A DNA stretch of 64,000 nucleotides from Yponomeuta sedellus (lineage: Eukaryota > Arthropoda > Insecta > Lepidoptera > Yponomeutidae): contig OW203738.1 of NCBI GenBank assembly GCA_934045075.1, positions 930,001 to 994,000 of the forward strand, read 5' to 3'. Under the pieces are notes generated by a model. The model searched no databases, was not told the DNA's origin, and saw nothing but the letters and a program-made list of their open reading frames with translations. Below are positions 29,147-40,781 of the stretch, piece after piece. Position 1 is the stretch's first letter, and each line of letters opens with the position of its first letter. The position numbers were made by a program, and so were the translations under genes.

Positions 29147-29477
29147 CCTGTGTATGTCCCCACTGCTCGGGGCGGGTCTCTTCCTACGTTACAGTAAGGT
29201 TAAGCCATACTCCACCACGGGAGCCAAGTCCAGGTTGGTGGAGGATTGTAAGACAGTGGCGGGCCTTAGTGTCAGAAATTGTCAAGCCGCCCATAAGGCC
29301 TCTAGATGGCTTAACGACTGCCATTACATGACAGCCGGCACCGACGGCTTAGCGTGCTTTGTAAAGCACGGAAGCGCTCGGAAAAAATGCCACTAGCTGT
29401 AGTCACGGGACGGTCACCCATCCCGCACCTGTCCGCGCCCGTTGTTGCTTAGTGACTGATTCTAATCACTCTGTTCC
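29147..29477 (-). repeat. 5S-derived SINE, near full length
   Basis: Complement order from GTATGTCCCCACTGC to GGTCACCCATCCCGCACC and ATTCTAATCACTCTG. Confidence 0.88.
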
Positions 29478-29861
29478 ATCACGCCTTTACTTTAAAGTGT
29501 TTTCTCTTATGCTATTAAAATATTTTTTAAAACAAGTTCTATATTATTCTTTTAAATCTAATCATATGTTTCTCTTCCAATCAAAAACACCAGAGACGAA
29601 ATTGCAAATAAAAAGTATCTTCCTCGGCTCATAAAAGTCGCTCAAATCATTTCCTAATATGAAATAGTGCAGCGAGCCAAATCCCATAAATCCACTAAAT
29701 GAGATGTGTAGTACTTGGAGCCGGGGACTAGATGGGGCAGGGGTGTATTCTAGGCGTTATCTAAGCTTGCCAGATATATTGCTACTTCGGCTTGCTCTCT
29801 AGGTGACACAGAAGGAGAAGAAATATTTATTATAAAAATGAATAAACAAAAATAAAACACA
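29478..29861. other. Non-coding, no recognised feature
   Basis: AT-rich; a 60-codon plus frame at its start is without similarity. Confidence 0.4.
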
Positions 29862-30069
29862 TACGTAATACAGAGAATATTGTAAAGAGGTTCGAAATTT
29901 TACTGATGCCGGTGAGTCGCCCATTAGCTCAGTTGGAAAGAGCGCTGGCACGGATAGCCAGAGGTCGCGGATTCGATTCCCGGCATGGGTAGAATTTTTA
30001 GCCTCTAAATAGGTTTTTAAGTTGTCCTTAGCACGGGTTTGTGCATTAAAAAAAATAATAAAAATAAAA
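29862..30069 (+). repeat. tRNA-like SINE family A, full copy
   Basis: ACGTAATACAGAGAATATTG, tRNA-like part, GCCTCTAAATAGGTTTTTAA and GTCCTTAGCACGGG, then a poly(A)/AATAAA-like end. One B-box base changed (GGATTCGATTCCC). Confidence 0.88.
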
Positions 30070-30494
30070 CAGTTGGCAAGCGCTAACTTGCAATAAATAA
30101 TTCATAGGACGAAACGAATAATTTAGAATTCAGCTTTGTTTAATTTTTTTTCCTTACCCAAAATCATCTAGAACTATCATGGAAATTTCCGGATCGGGTG
30201 AGTTTTGATTAATTTAGTTTAGTATCATATATTGTTTATTATGCCACGTTCTATGACGAAGCTTTCTAGAACTTAAAACTTAAATAACTTCGGTTTTGAG
30301 TCGGGAATGAAATTAATTACGTTTTACCTAATTATTAATCGCAATTAGATCGGTTTAATATAATTATATTCGGTTCAACATAATAGTAGAGTACCCGAAT
30401 AACATAACTGTCAAGCTACGAGGTAACACAGTTCGCGGAAAGTTACACAGATATAAACTTCCCGTATCTTGCAAAAGAATCCAGAATCAAAGAC

Positions 30495-30804
30495 GACTTA
30501 GGTGACAATTCATCTATAAAATAACTCATCCGCAGATATTTTATCATTTCTGGCTAGACCTTTATTTCTATGTATTTACCCTCTTTATACACTTGCGGAT
30601 GAATCATCGCCTAATTATTTGAAAAGGGTGTCATCTCATCCTCGGAGAAAATATTTGCGGATGGTTTAACGCCTAACAATTTGAAAAAGGTGTCATTTCA
30701 TCCTCGGATGACATATTTGCGGATGAATTAACGCCTATTAATTTGGAAAGAGGGACGATTTGTCTGCGGACGAGATATTTTATGGATGAATTGTCACCTA
30801 AGTC
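30495..30804. mobile_element. hAT-like MITE with internal tandem repeats
   Basis: 29-bp TIRs with one mismatch (GACTTAGGTGACAATTCATC...), 310 bp long, flanked by 8-bp TCAAAGAC / ACAAAGAC (7 of 8 match). Inside, three units of about 62 bp with TTTGCGGATG and GGTGTCATYTCATCCTCGG. Confidence 0.85.
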
Positions 30805-31892
30805 ACAAAGACTCCACTTACCAGGATCACGGCATACTGTTTTGTTAGTTTAGATCTCACAGCATAAGAATTAACTGTTTCCATCAGAGATCGCCTATAT
30901 ACACGATATGAGTGGCATTTTAGTAGCTAATACAGATCACTCGATCCACCTTAGTAAGTTAGTGAAAATGCGACTTTGGATCCTGTTTTCGGAAAATGAT
31001 ATGCCACAGATAGATAGATAGAATATTCTTTTCATTTCTTATACTCAAAAAGTAGTGTTGTTTCGATCCGATTATTGGGTGGAAAATGCTGCTTTCTTCC
31101 CTGGAGAGGGAAAAACTCATTCAAATTACTTCCCACCTAAGGGCCGGAATGAACTTTAAAAATAGAACTACTGTCAGCTGTGAAGAGTTTCATGTAAAAA
31201 CACTAATTAAAACATTTGCTGCGGCCATGTGAGTTTCTAAACAGCCAGTGTGAACTTAGCGCAACAATTACGCGTTGAGTTTTATATGTAAAATCTAAAA
31301 AAATCTAAAAAGTCTACATACCTGAATTGATTCTTTCCACCCTCGTATAACAATCTACTATTATTGTACACAGTAATAATTACAGTAACAGAAATTATCT
31401 AAAAATATATTACAAATGGCGGCCTTATTGTATTTGCCTGTTTGTAAATGTTATGTTATTACTCTGGCAACAATAGGTAGTCGGTGCAATTTAGAAATAT
31501 TGTAACTAGGAATTCAACGCTTTTTCATCATTCAGCATATTTTTTTACATAAAAGACGCATAAGCAAACTATATGACATAAAAGACGCATAAGCAAACTA
31601 CCTTTCTTTCTAGTAATGGACATTGTAAGAATACAACGAAACAAAAAATCTCGGTGACTGATCCCTCACTACGTCCCTGGCATGCACGGACGGGGAAGAG
31701 GGCGGACTAGTTTTCCGGACAATAACTCCGTGGAGCAATGCACACAGCCCTTACATAAAAACGCTTGGAAAATTTCAACTTTTCACTGTTGAAATGAAAA
31801 CGTGCTTGAAGTGCAAACAACTAGGCAGAAGATCCGTAGATAATTCTACGGGAAATAGTTTGTTACAATATCGTTAGTGGTGGGTCAAAAGT
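30805..31892. other. Non-coding, one short tandem duplication
   Basis: Contains two adjacent copies of CATAAAAGACGCATAAGCAA at about 31,550-31,602. No gene. Confidence 0.5.
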
Positions 31893-32132
31893 AAGTCATC
31901 GTCGTCGTCAGGCTATACTAGTCCACTGCTGGATAGCCCTCCCCTAAAAAGCGCCACGTTGTGCTATCATCGGGGGTAATGCGCATAATCCCCACGCTGG
32001 GCAACCGGGTTGGGATCGCAGTTCGGTGGAATTGTACTGCAGGGGGCGCTGCTGCCCACCCCCCCGTTTGTGTCCCTTAGTCGCCTTTTACGACACCCGC
32101 GGGAGGAATTGGGTTGATGCTATTCTCTATTA
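31893..32132 (-). repeat. Repeat family B, near complete
   Basis: From AGGCTATACTAGTCCACTGC to GAATTGGGTTGATGCTATTC. Confidence 0.82.
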
Positions 32133-32142
32133 TTCAAAAGTA

Positions 32143-32310
32143 AGTGTTTGTGTCCCGACTGGGGACAAAAAAAGCCCAGGTCTTGGATGTTTACATGTTT
32201 GTGATGTTGTTTCTGGTTCCCACGACACAGGGTATCCTAGTGTGGGGCCAGAAGCAATGTATGTGCCTGTATATAAATGTAAATGGACATGTTATGTAAT
32301 GTGTTAAACT
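32143..32310 (+). repeat. SINE family F, 5'-truncated
   Basis: Starts within the T arm (GTCCCGACTGGGGAC) and continues GCCCAGGTCTTGGATGTTTA, GGTTCCCACGACACAGGGTA. Confidence 0.8.
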
Positions 32311-32525
32311 GTATGAGTACTTTTCCTACATGCAAGCTTTCTTTCATCGGCTTTAATTGACTGAAACAAGGAAGGGGTCCTCAATGCGTGGGAATTTTCA
32401 TTATATTATTATTTTATGTATATTCCTCAATTTGGAAGTGACTGGATTGATTTAAAACATATTTCTTTTGGTTATAAGGTTGGAGTGCCCAGGAGGTATC
32501 ATGATCATTAGTTAAGAATCTGAAA
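32311..32525. other. Non-coding
   Basis: No feature recognised. Confidence 0.4.
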
Positions 32526-32765
32526 TTAAAAGAAATGAAAAGGTTTTATTCAAAGTAGCGCAGTAACTGCGGCTTAGTCAAAGTTATAATGCAAACTATG
32601 TGTCCATTTCAAAATCTAGATCATTTTGTAGAAAAAATGCACAAAAACCCCCAACTTAGTTTTTTCAAAATCCTTAATTAACAGAATTTACATAATTATT
32701 CTAGAACATACAATGCATTGTACTGAATTTAATTCCAGACATCATTGTCATCTAAATAATCCTTT
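32526..32765 (+). repeat. Repeat family I
   Basis: GAAATGAAAAGGTTTTATTC, CGCAGTAACTGCGGCTTAG and GTGTCCATTTCAAAATCTAG. Read on the minus strand it ends GAATAAAACC, like a non-LTR element with its own poly(A) signal. Other copies at 43.7, 48.3 and 53.15 kb. Confidence 0.7.
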
Positions 32766-33162
32766 ATGTTATAGTAGCTCTATTTTTTGAACCGCGTTTC
32801 AGGCAAGCTTAGTATATCTTCAGGATTTTATTATAGAAGCGTTTACAATGCCCCATGAAGGATGTATGATGCTGGGTTCCTGGAGAAAACGAGGCAAATT
32901 ACAAATGTTTTCAAAATGTTTTAGTGAAGTATTTCGTAAGTTTTTCGAAACTCCTAACTAAAATTTGTTTTAAATCTAAACCTAAATAAACAAATTCATA
33001 CAAAACAAAACAAATAATAATAATAATATACAACTAGCATCTATAAATAAATACTCAAACAGCAACGTAATAAAATAAGTAAAATTTTCCAGAAAGAAGG
33101 AGTTGCTGTCTGTCATACAGTTTTTTAACTAGTACAGACGTTCTAATCTTATCATTAGTTAA

Positions 33163-33588
33163 TAGTACATTACACAAGTAGGGTGGTGATACAAAGAAAG
33201 GCCGAGATCGCAGAAGTTTGCGGCCCGAGCTGCAAGCGAGGGACGTAAATATGCGATCGAGAGCTTTCTTTATTACCTCCCGTGTTCTGTACATCTTTTT
33301 ATGTCTACACTTAACCAGAAAGCGCAGCGTACGGAAAAAGTCACTTTATTGCCAGGTGTGGCATAATAGTACATTACACAACTAGGGTGGTAGTACAAAG
33401 AAAGGCCGAGATCGCAGAAGTTTGCGGCCCGAGCTGCAAGCGAGGGACGTAAATATGCGATCGAGAGCTTTCTTTATTACCTCCCGTGTTGTGTACATCT
33501 TTTTATGTCTACACTTGGCCCTAAAGCGGCTTTTTTCCGTACGCGCAGCGTGCGGAAAAAGCCACTTCATTGCCAGGTGTGGCATAAA
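33163..33588. repeat. Tandem duplication of a 200-220 bp unit
   Basis: Two units from ATAGTACATTACACAA to TTGCCAGGTGTGGCATAA, almost identical. The second has an extra GCGGCTTTTTTCCGTACGCG that makes a small palindrome with GCGGAAAAAGCC. Confidence 0.85.
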
Positions 33589-33929
33589 TATAATTACATT
33601 TTCATCAACAATGCTAAAATAGGATAAGTAAATTGTTATACTTTTCTGATATAAATAAATTTCAATTTCAGATGTCACTCTAGTACATACACCCCAGAGG
33701 CTTCGTGCACCTTTTATATTTTCTGCTCTACGCGAGCAACGTGGGCTTGTTAGCTTAATAAGTAAATTTAGCAGTTACGTTAAGCGCTCTTGTAGTTTAA
33801 TACAAAGCAGCTTGGAGGTAAAAACTTGGAAACGAGTGCATTTATTTTCCTATCACGGACACGGTGCAGTTTGTCTATATGCATTGTAAAGAAATAAGAA
33901 GTTTATTATTCATAAATAACACACTAACC

Positions 33930-34112
33930 GAGGGGTGGGCAGCAGCGCCCCCTGCAGTACAATTCCACCAAACTGCGATCCCAACCCGCATGCCCAGCGT
34001 GGGGATTATGGGCATTACCCGTCAATGATGGCACAACCTTGCGCTATGGCGTTCATTAGGGGAGGGCTATGTCCAGCAGTGGACTAATATAGCCTGAAGA
34101 ATAACAAGAAGA
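33930..34112 (+). repeat. Repeat family B, 5'-truncated
   Basis: GGGTGGGCAGCAGCGCCCCC to TATAGCCTGAAGAATAACAA. Confidence 0.82.
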
Positions 34113-34764
34113 AACATTGTTTAAATCAGTCAGAATTTTCCAGAAATATCTGATATCATCCAGATCTGGAGACAAATTAATACGACCCACAAAGATCTTA
34201 GCAATTAAATGAAAAAAAGTTCCTTTCTTGATCATAAATGAATGTAGCTGAATGAAATGCTTGGGCGGAGTGGTCACTTAGGTTCATTAGTTTAAGAAAT
34301 ACCAACTCATAAACATTTTTTGTTAACTTAGAATGTATTAAAAAAACCTTATACACTGGGAAAAGTCATATAACATGGATTACAGATGAGAGGGGCCGGC
34401 CTCACATTTTGTTTTGGCCTCACATTTGAATGGTCTCGAGTTCGAATTCAGGCATTTACCAACGCTTCTATTTTCTAAGCTACGTACATTTGCCAATTTT
34501 TTGTAGTAATGCCACTCGTTAAGTTTGAAGGAAAGCACCGTGAGGAAACCCGAATGTTTCTAGTGTCCACATACCTCAACGCTAATCCGCGCTCTCTTTG
34601 AGAAAATGCCTATAAACGGCAGTGGGCCGTGTATAGGCTATATAAAAAATCTATCTATCTATAATCAGCTCACATCAACCCACTGCTGGTCATAGGCCTC
34701 TTTTTTATTGCGCCATTCCTCACGGTCAAAAAATAAAATAAAAAAAATTATATCTCCTTTTTCT
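34113..34764. other. Non-coding with LINE tail remnants
   Basis: GCACCGTGAGGAAACCCGAA (34.53 kb) and GGCAGTGGGCCGTGTATAGG (34.62 kb) are LINE/SINE tail remnants; ATCTATCTAT microsatellite follows. Confidence 0.5.
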
Positions 34765-35110
34765 TCTTCAGGCTATATTATGTAGTCCACTGCCGGGCAT
34801 AGCCCTCCCGTAATGACCGCCATAGCGCCCTGTCTTCATCTTGCCGCATCCAACATCTGCTGGCAGTTTTTCACAGATCGTCATCCCACCTGTTCGGAGG
34901 GCGTCCTACACCACGTTTGTCGAGGCGCAGGTTCCACCCAAGAACACGTTTACACCAACGGTAGTCTGTTCTTCGCGAAATATGGCCAGCCCACTGCCAC
35001 TTCAGCTCGCTATTTCTCTGAGCTATGTCGATAACTTTGGTTCTCTGTCAGATGCATTCGTTAAGAATCCTATCCTTCAGAGAAACTCCGAGCATAGCCG
35101 GCAACTGTAT
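34765..35110 (-). pseudogene. RTE-like LINE C-terminal fragment, longer
   Basis: Minus strand reads LKWQWAGHISRRTDYRW, GVGRPPNRWDDDL and CWMRQDEDRALWRSL with stops between. Tail as in 23.2 kb. Confidence 0.8.
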
Positions 35111-35288
35111 ACGGCAATACTTAGATATGTAAGCCTTTATATGTATTTTGTTTTCTGGTGTGTACAATAAAGATATCTAATCTAATCTTATCTCTCTCCA
35201 TAGCTCGCTGAGCGACTTTGAACTGCCCTTAAAAATTATATAAAATTATAAAAAAATATATAGATCTAAAACTTTCGTAAGCACAACA

Positions 35289-35400
35289 CATTGTAAACTT
35301 TTAGTCCGGATCTACTTATCGGAAGAGTCCGACCAGGTTTCGCTCCGATTCGCAGAGTTTAAGTACCCGTAAGTAGATCCGGACTAAAAGTCTACAATTG
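35289..35400. repeat. Small inverted-repeat element
   Basis: Perfect 21-bp arms CTTTTAGTCCGGATCTACTTA (35298-35318) and complement (35370-35390); outer CATTGTA / TACAATTG extends them. Confidence 0.82.
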
Positions 35401-35807
35401 TATAGATTGTACAAATTTAAAATTTTACTAAAATTTATCCCTTGACTAAGTCATTCCCCCATGCAATAAACCACTCTGCAACTAGCCACACGCCCGCCAA
35501 TATGAGCATCTTCATCCCCTACACTTAGGGGCCGGGCAGCGTCTTACGGAATTTAAATTAGACATTTTACGAGCTAAATCTAAATCTGGTTAATGTCTGT
35601 CTGGGCAGGGGCGCATTGAGGCCGTTACTGCATTAGAGAATGGGCCTAGTTGAGAAATATTGTATGCCTGAATGTCGCTAGGGAGAAGTATTATAAAACA
35701 CCTCTACAATAGATTTTCATCGTTAAATTTGAGTACTCATTCCAATACATTTTAGGCTTGTCTCTGGCAACGAGATAAATTGTGAAATTATTCTGTAATG
35801 ATAAAAC
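35401..35807. other. Non-coding, no recognised feature
   Basis: No gene or clear repeat. Confidence 0.4.
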
Positions 35808-36075
35808 ATTGGCCTCTGCATCTACGTAATGAGATAATTTATACAGCGTACCGTAGCATCTTCGCTCACACTAGACGGGTGAAGAGACCACTCGGATGAT
35901 GCAGTGCCTGGGATATGGTTTTTAGATTATGTATCCTTGCTTAATGTATGTTTTTTTTTAAGTTTTTTTTAGATTATGTAGACTTGCCCAGTACTTATAC
36001 CACTCAGATAACTTAGTCGGCGTAGCCCACAGGAAAGACTAGTCAATACGTGGGGAGACAACGAAGCCACGGGTT
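35808..36075 (+). repeat. Repeat family D, long copy
   Basis: GGCCTCTGCATCTACGTAAT through CAGTGCCTGGGATATGG, GACTTGCCCAGTACTTATAC and GGAAAGACTAGTCAATACGT. Confidence 0.75.
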
Positions 36076-36124
36076 TTTACGATGTTATTTTTAAGTTAGC
36101 GAGTGGTGTTAGTACAATTTTAAA

Positions 36125-36215
36125 AATCTGTGTTAGATAAGACAAGATAAGAATATTCTTTACTGTACACCAGAGCATATATTATAATTATAAAACATAT
36201 AAAGATACAGAGTAC
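36125..36215 (-). repeat. Jockey-like LINE 3' end
   Basis: On the minus strand GTGTACAGTAAAGAATATTC, an end common to lepidopteran jockey-type LINEs. Similar ends at 51.5, 53.4, 56.0 and 57.4 kb. Confidence 0.55.
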
Positions 36216-36221
36216 AAATTT

Positions 36222-36420
36222 GACGACCTCTGTGGAGTAGCGGCAGCGCGTCTGCCCACCATGCAAGAGGTCCCGGGTTCGAATCCCGGCTGGGAACAAA
36301 AAAAAGCCCAGGTCTTGGATGTTTACATGTTTGTGATGTCGTTGTTTTTGGTTCCCACGACACAGGGTATCTTAGTGTGGGGCCAGAAGCAATGTATGTG
36401 CTTGTATGTAAATGTAAAAA
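36222..36420 (+). repeat. tRNA-headed SINE family F, full copy
   Basis: CCTCTGTGGAGTAGCGGCAG (A box), GGTTCGAATCCCGGC (B box), GCCCAGGTCTTGGATG, CACGACACAGGGTATC and a final AAATGTAAAAAAA. Confidence 0.88.
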
Positions 36421-36522
36421 AAATGGCGGCCAATTGGTGTAATTACGAGACCAAATTGGATGTTATGATACATCAAAAAAATACAATGTGCACTTCTATA
36501 ATGAAATACATATCTAATCAAT

Positions 36523-36620
36523 TGATATCAACCCTTGTATGTCCCCACTGCTGGGGCACGGGTCTCTTCCTGCATAGCAGAAAGGTTAGGCCATACTCCG
36601 CCACAAGGGCCAAGTCCGGG
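36523..36620 (-). repeat. 5S-derived SINE, 3' part only
   Basis: TGATATCAACCCTTGTATGT to GGCCAAGTCCGGG. Confidence 0.8.
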
Positions 36621-36871
36621 TCCAAATCTAATCAATGCCTCTCTCAATAAAGGTACTTTAAGCACGCTATTTACTGGAGAAAATACAGAGCGTCCCGGGG
36701 GAAATCCGAAAGCAATTTTCATACGATTCCCAAGCAAAGCATGCACGTAAGCCGGCATGGAACAAGATAAACTCAATCCTTTGGAGTCAACCCTGTTTCT
36801 GGAGGTACAGACAATAGCCAGTTGATCTTTTTGAAATGGTTTTTTTTTTAAGTTTATTTATTTTATTTATT

Positions 36872-37042
36872 TAGTTAGTACAATAGATGTCAGGATGGTA
36901 TAGGTGCCGGGCAAGCCTACACCATCTATAAAACCATGTCCCAGGCACTACAGCGTCGGAGTGGTCCCTTCACCCATCTAGTGTGAGTGAGGATACCACT
37001 GGACGCTGTATAAATCATCTCATTACGTAGATGCAAAAAGGC
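36872..37042 (-). repeat. Repeat family D
   Basis: Complement of GCATCTACGTAATGAGATGA...CCCGGCACCTATACC; ends at TGCAAAAAGGCC. Confidence 0.75.
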
Positions 37043-37099
37043 CAATCATCACAATAGATGACAATCAGAAAGTTATATAAAATTAAAAGTTTAGTTAAG

Positions 37100-37215
37100 C
37101 CATGTGGTTAAACCATGTTAAGAGGAGACTTACTGGGAGTCGGAGAGACGGCACAAGACCGGGAAACATGAAAAACCAAGAGGCAGGCCTATGTCCTGCA
37201 GTGGGCAGGGTCCCA
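37100..37215 (+). pseudogene. LINE C-terminal scrap
   Basis: GGCACAAGACCGGGAAACAT and GGCAGGCCTATGTCCTGCAG: the '.QDRE.W...GLCPAVG' end of a non-LTR element. Confidence 0.6.
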
Positions 37216-38675
37216 TTTTTAAAAACAGTATTATTGATAAGCGTAACGATAGTATCAATTAATCAAAGATTTGACGCTATTAGGGGAAAGTCCATATTAA
37301 AAGGATTTAAAACACTGATTTAGTTTTATAAAAAAAGATATTACCAATATTTCCAATAAAATAAAGGATCTTAATACTGCTTTCAGCCATTATGACTGAA
37401 ACACTAATCACACCGATATACTTTTTCCGCGAATATACAACAAAATGGTATATCTCTACAACTTTAAGCAATGTTCCACCTCAGAAACTAAATTGATAAT
37501 TTCTAAATGTCTTATGGGCTGGACTTATGATGAATCAGAAAATCTTTTAAAATTATTTAAATAACAGTTGAGTACTCTCTGAAAATTGCACACACTCACA
37601 CACACACACACACACACACACTCATAAACACCACACACATAAATATATTATATATCGCAAACTATTAACTTTTTTCTGTTTGTGAGTAGGTATATAAATT
37701 ATTTGAAGTTGTGTTATTGATCCTCATAGATTTTTCTTAGTACTTGCATACCTTTTTGATTTATTTAATTTTCATTTAGCTCATAAGATAAAATTTAATT
37801 GTCATAAAACTCTGTAGCCGTACATATATAAATGGTTAATTATTACTTCCATCCCCCACGGGACAGGCACAGCCTAGTGTGGGGGTCTGTACCTATATGA
37901 TGTACTTTTTATAATGGCAATAAACGTTTTTTATCTTTATCTTTTACCGCGTGACATCACGCTTAGGTAAATATTGGTAAACTTCAACCGTGCTTTGTTG
38001 TGACTACTAGTGATTACGTATTAAAATTGGTTTTAGAGGCACTTCCCACCATATATACATTATTATTAATTTTCGTCCCATCCAAATAGGCAAATTTTGT
38101 TTACTTTCTTTGGTTGCGCGTAGACAAATTTGACGTTTGATGTTTGTTTACCTAGGCATGATGTCAGATTTGACGCCATGACACTGCGAGCTGTTTTCCC
38201 ACAAATTTAAAATAATTTTATAAAAATAACTTTAACCTTCGATAAACATTAGTTTATTACTGAAATATAGGTTTTTGCGTAAATAATCTATCCTAACATT
38301 ATGGAACAAGATTTAGAAATCTTTTGTCATGCCTATTATTTGCGGTAATGCTATAAAATACATATTTGTAAATATTCGTACTCAAAAGAAAAATGAGTTT
38401 CAGAAACCATGTGTAAGGAGCATAAAAAAATCCAATTAATGATTTAAATAAGGCAGTAGAAAATGAAAGCCACCGCTTGTTTAAAAGCGGCAAATTGAAA
38501 AGTCTCATTTTCCGCACAATAATTCTCAATTCATTCCCATGCGAGGTGTCAGACACATTTATGAAGCTACGAATAGATTGGAGTGGGGAAATCTAGTGCT
38601 AGCTAGATTGTATTTATTGCTGTAAACAAGGATTGTAGACGCCTATATTACAGCCTACTAGCAGAGTGTGGATAT
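37216..38675. other. Non-coding with CA microsatellite
   Basis: A CACACA tract at about 37,586-37,621. No gene. A possible LINE poly(A) end CAATAAACGTTTTTTATC at 37.92 kb. Confidence 0.5.
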
Positions 38676-38956
38676 GAGTGCTTAGTGCGAGTTTGACAGA
38701 TCCAATCGAATAACTTTACTACCGCGTTAATCGAGCATTGAGTTGTGAGTATGAGTAAGTTAACTGTTCGAACTGGCAAAACGCTGTCACAGTACAACTC
38801 GCACTCGCGTTTATTCGTGTTTTGGCTAGTAAACGTGTTCAATTCTCAACGTAAACCATTACAACTCACACTCAGCAATTTTAATGTCCATACTTGTCGC
38901 TAGCGTTACGTTACGTTAACGCGATCGAGTAGTTAAAAACTCGCACTAAGCACTCA
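38675..38956. mobile_element. MITE with perfect 20-bp TIRs
   Basis: TGAGTGCTTAGTGCGAGTTT at the left and its complement at the right; flanked by GATA on both sides (possible 4-bp duplication). No coding capacity. Partial relative at 22.0 kb. Confidence 0.85.
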
Positions 38957-39141
38957 GATAGTAAAACGCTAGATGTTGCTCGGTTGATATATTTTCCACA
39001 AGTGTCTCACATCACAACAAACAATGGTATCCTAACGATATTCAAATCAGTGTCAGCCATGTACTGGGATAAGATTATAACTGGCCAATACATGTGCATA
39101 TACCACCTCCAATAGTATTGACCTACCGAGCTCGTAAATAT

Positions 39142-39187
39142 TGCCAATATGCCTGGGCAGATGGTCATCTGCCCAGGCATATTGGCA
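39142..39187. repeat. 46-bp palindrome, arms of 22 bp, GT loop
   Basis: TGCCAATATGCCTGGGCAGA followed by TG, loop GT, then the exact complement. No mismatch. Confidence 0.92.
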
Positions 39188-39830
39188 CTATGGCACTAGT
39201 CAATAGTTACAGATATGTGTGCATTTCATATCATTCACTTTTTTTAACGATCCGTCTATAGAAATCGTCAAAATACGAAAACGAATAATAGGTATTCATC
39301 GTTCTCTCTGTAATAAAAGAAAACTTTAAATTCTTCATTTTGTACTTGGCAGAATAAGCGCAAATCCTATGCGCGGAAAAAAAAAATCTAAATTTAGTCT
39401 GTGGCCGATCGCAATGCGCGCGCATAGGGAAACTGATTAATTTTTCGCGTCATAGCAAAAAAAAATTCACAACTAAATAAAATTAGTTTTTATTGTTATG
39501 TTATCCATAAGTGTTGGACGGTAAAAGAAGGCTCGAAGGAAATTACGCGTCACGAAAAAATCGAATTGCTGCGTCTACCGCTTGCAGGCTTTACATCAAC
39601 CACAGATAAGTAAGAAGATTTACCAACCTTCTGCATTGGTCCAGCAATCTGCATTGGTCCAGGGGCTTCCCAGAACAACACTGCGAGCGTGGTAGACAAC
39701 TACCACGACATGGATGCGTCGTGTCATAAACTACCCGCCGCAGGGATTTGCAGCGGAGCGCGCGAATTATGAACTTCGCGTAGCCCAATATGTAGATTAC
39801 ACGAAATTACAAGAAAAGTAAATCAACCAT

Positions 39831-39875
39831 GGCTGAATATCTATACTTAGCTTACCTAAGTATAGATATTCAGCC
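39831..39875. repeat. Perfect hairpin, 20-bp arms, 5-nt loop
   Basis: GGCTGAATATCTATACTTAG, loop CTTAC, exact complement. Confidence 0.92.
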
Positions 39876-40089
39876 TTGCAAGCGTTAATTATTTTATGAA
39901 TAAAAAATTACACGCGAACATACTGTTGGCGTAACCAAGTGTGTTGAAAAACGTCGTGTGATACACGTGTGTATTGATGATTACCGTCCTTGGCTCTCTT
40001 AAGATGCCATGATAAGATGAATGGCGCCTCGGCAGTAATCACCAATGCTATACACTAGACCCAAAATGTACTATTATGCCTTTTTTGAA

Positions 40090-40358
40090 GCGCTCGTGGC
40101 CTAGTTGAACCGAGTGATTGGAATCAATTTCTTGCTTGCTTCGCAAGGCATGTTAAGCCATTGGTGCCAGCTGTCGTGTAATGACCATGTCAGAGGCCTT
40201 ATGGGCGGCTTGATAACTTCTGACAGTAAGGCCCGCCACTGTCTTACAATCCTCCACCAACCCGGACTTGACCCCCGTAGTGGAGTATGGCCTAACCTTC
40301 CTGCGATGCAGGTAGAGACCAGTGCCCCAGCAGTGGGGACATACAAGGGTTGATATCG
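40090..40358 (+). repeat. 5S-derived SINE lacking the 5S-like core
   Basis: 5' end GCGCTCGTGGCCTAGTTGAA and the full 3' half are present, but the part between AATCAAT and CTTCGCAAGGCATG is deleted, removing the 5S-like boxes. Confidence 0.85.
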
Positions 40359-40659
40359 GATGCCTTTCAGTACTCGGTCAGAAAGAAAACTCTCTCCTTT
40401 TTAGATAGTTCGTAGCTCCAACGCACTGCAGGTGGTAGGGTCAGCGCCGTTGCTTTTAATTCTTGCCGCGTTATTTATTACGTCTGCACTCTACTCTGCT
40501 GCAACTAGCTGCACCGAGCTGCATACAAGCTGCAGCTTAATTGGATACACCGTGAGGTGATACGTAGACAGAAACTCACTACTCAGCAACCTAACTTGAC
40601 TAAGGAGTATGGCGAATTAGTATCCTTAGGTCATCTTCTTTACTTATATTATTATTATA

Positions 40660-40781
40660 CTATTTTTATTTTTAATGCACCAACCCGTGCTAAGGACAAT
40701 TTTAAAAAAACCTATTTAGAGGCTATAAATTCCACCCATGCCGGGATTCGAACCCGCGACCTCTGGCTATCCGTGCCAGCG
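40660..40781 (-). repeat. tRNA-like SINE family A, 3' part
   Basis: Complement of the tail plus the tRNA-like 3' half; breaks at GCCAGCG, the D-stem/anticodon-stem border. Lies head to head with the next copy. Confidence 0.85.
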
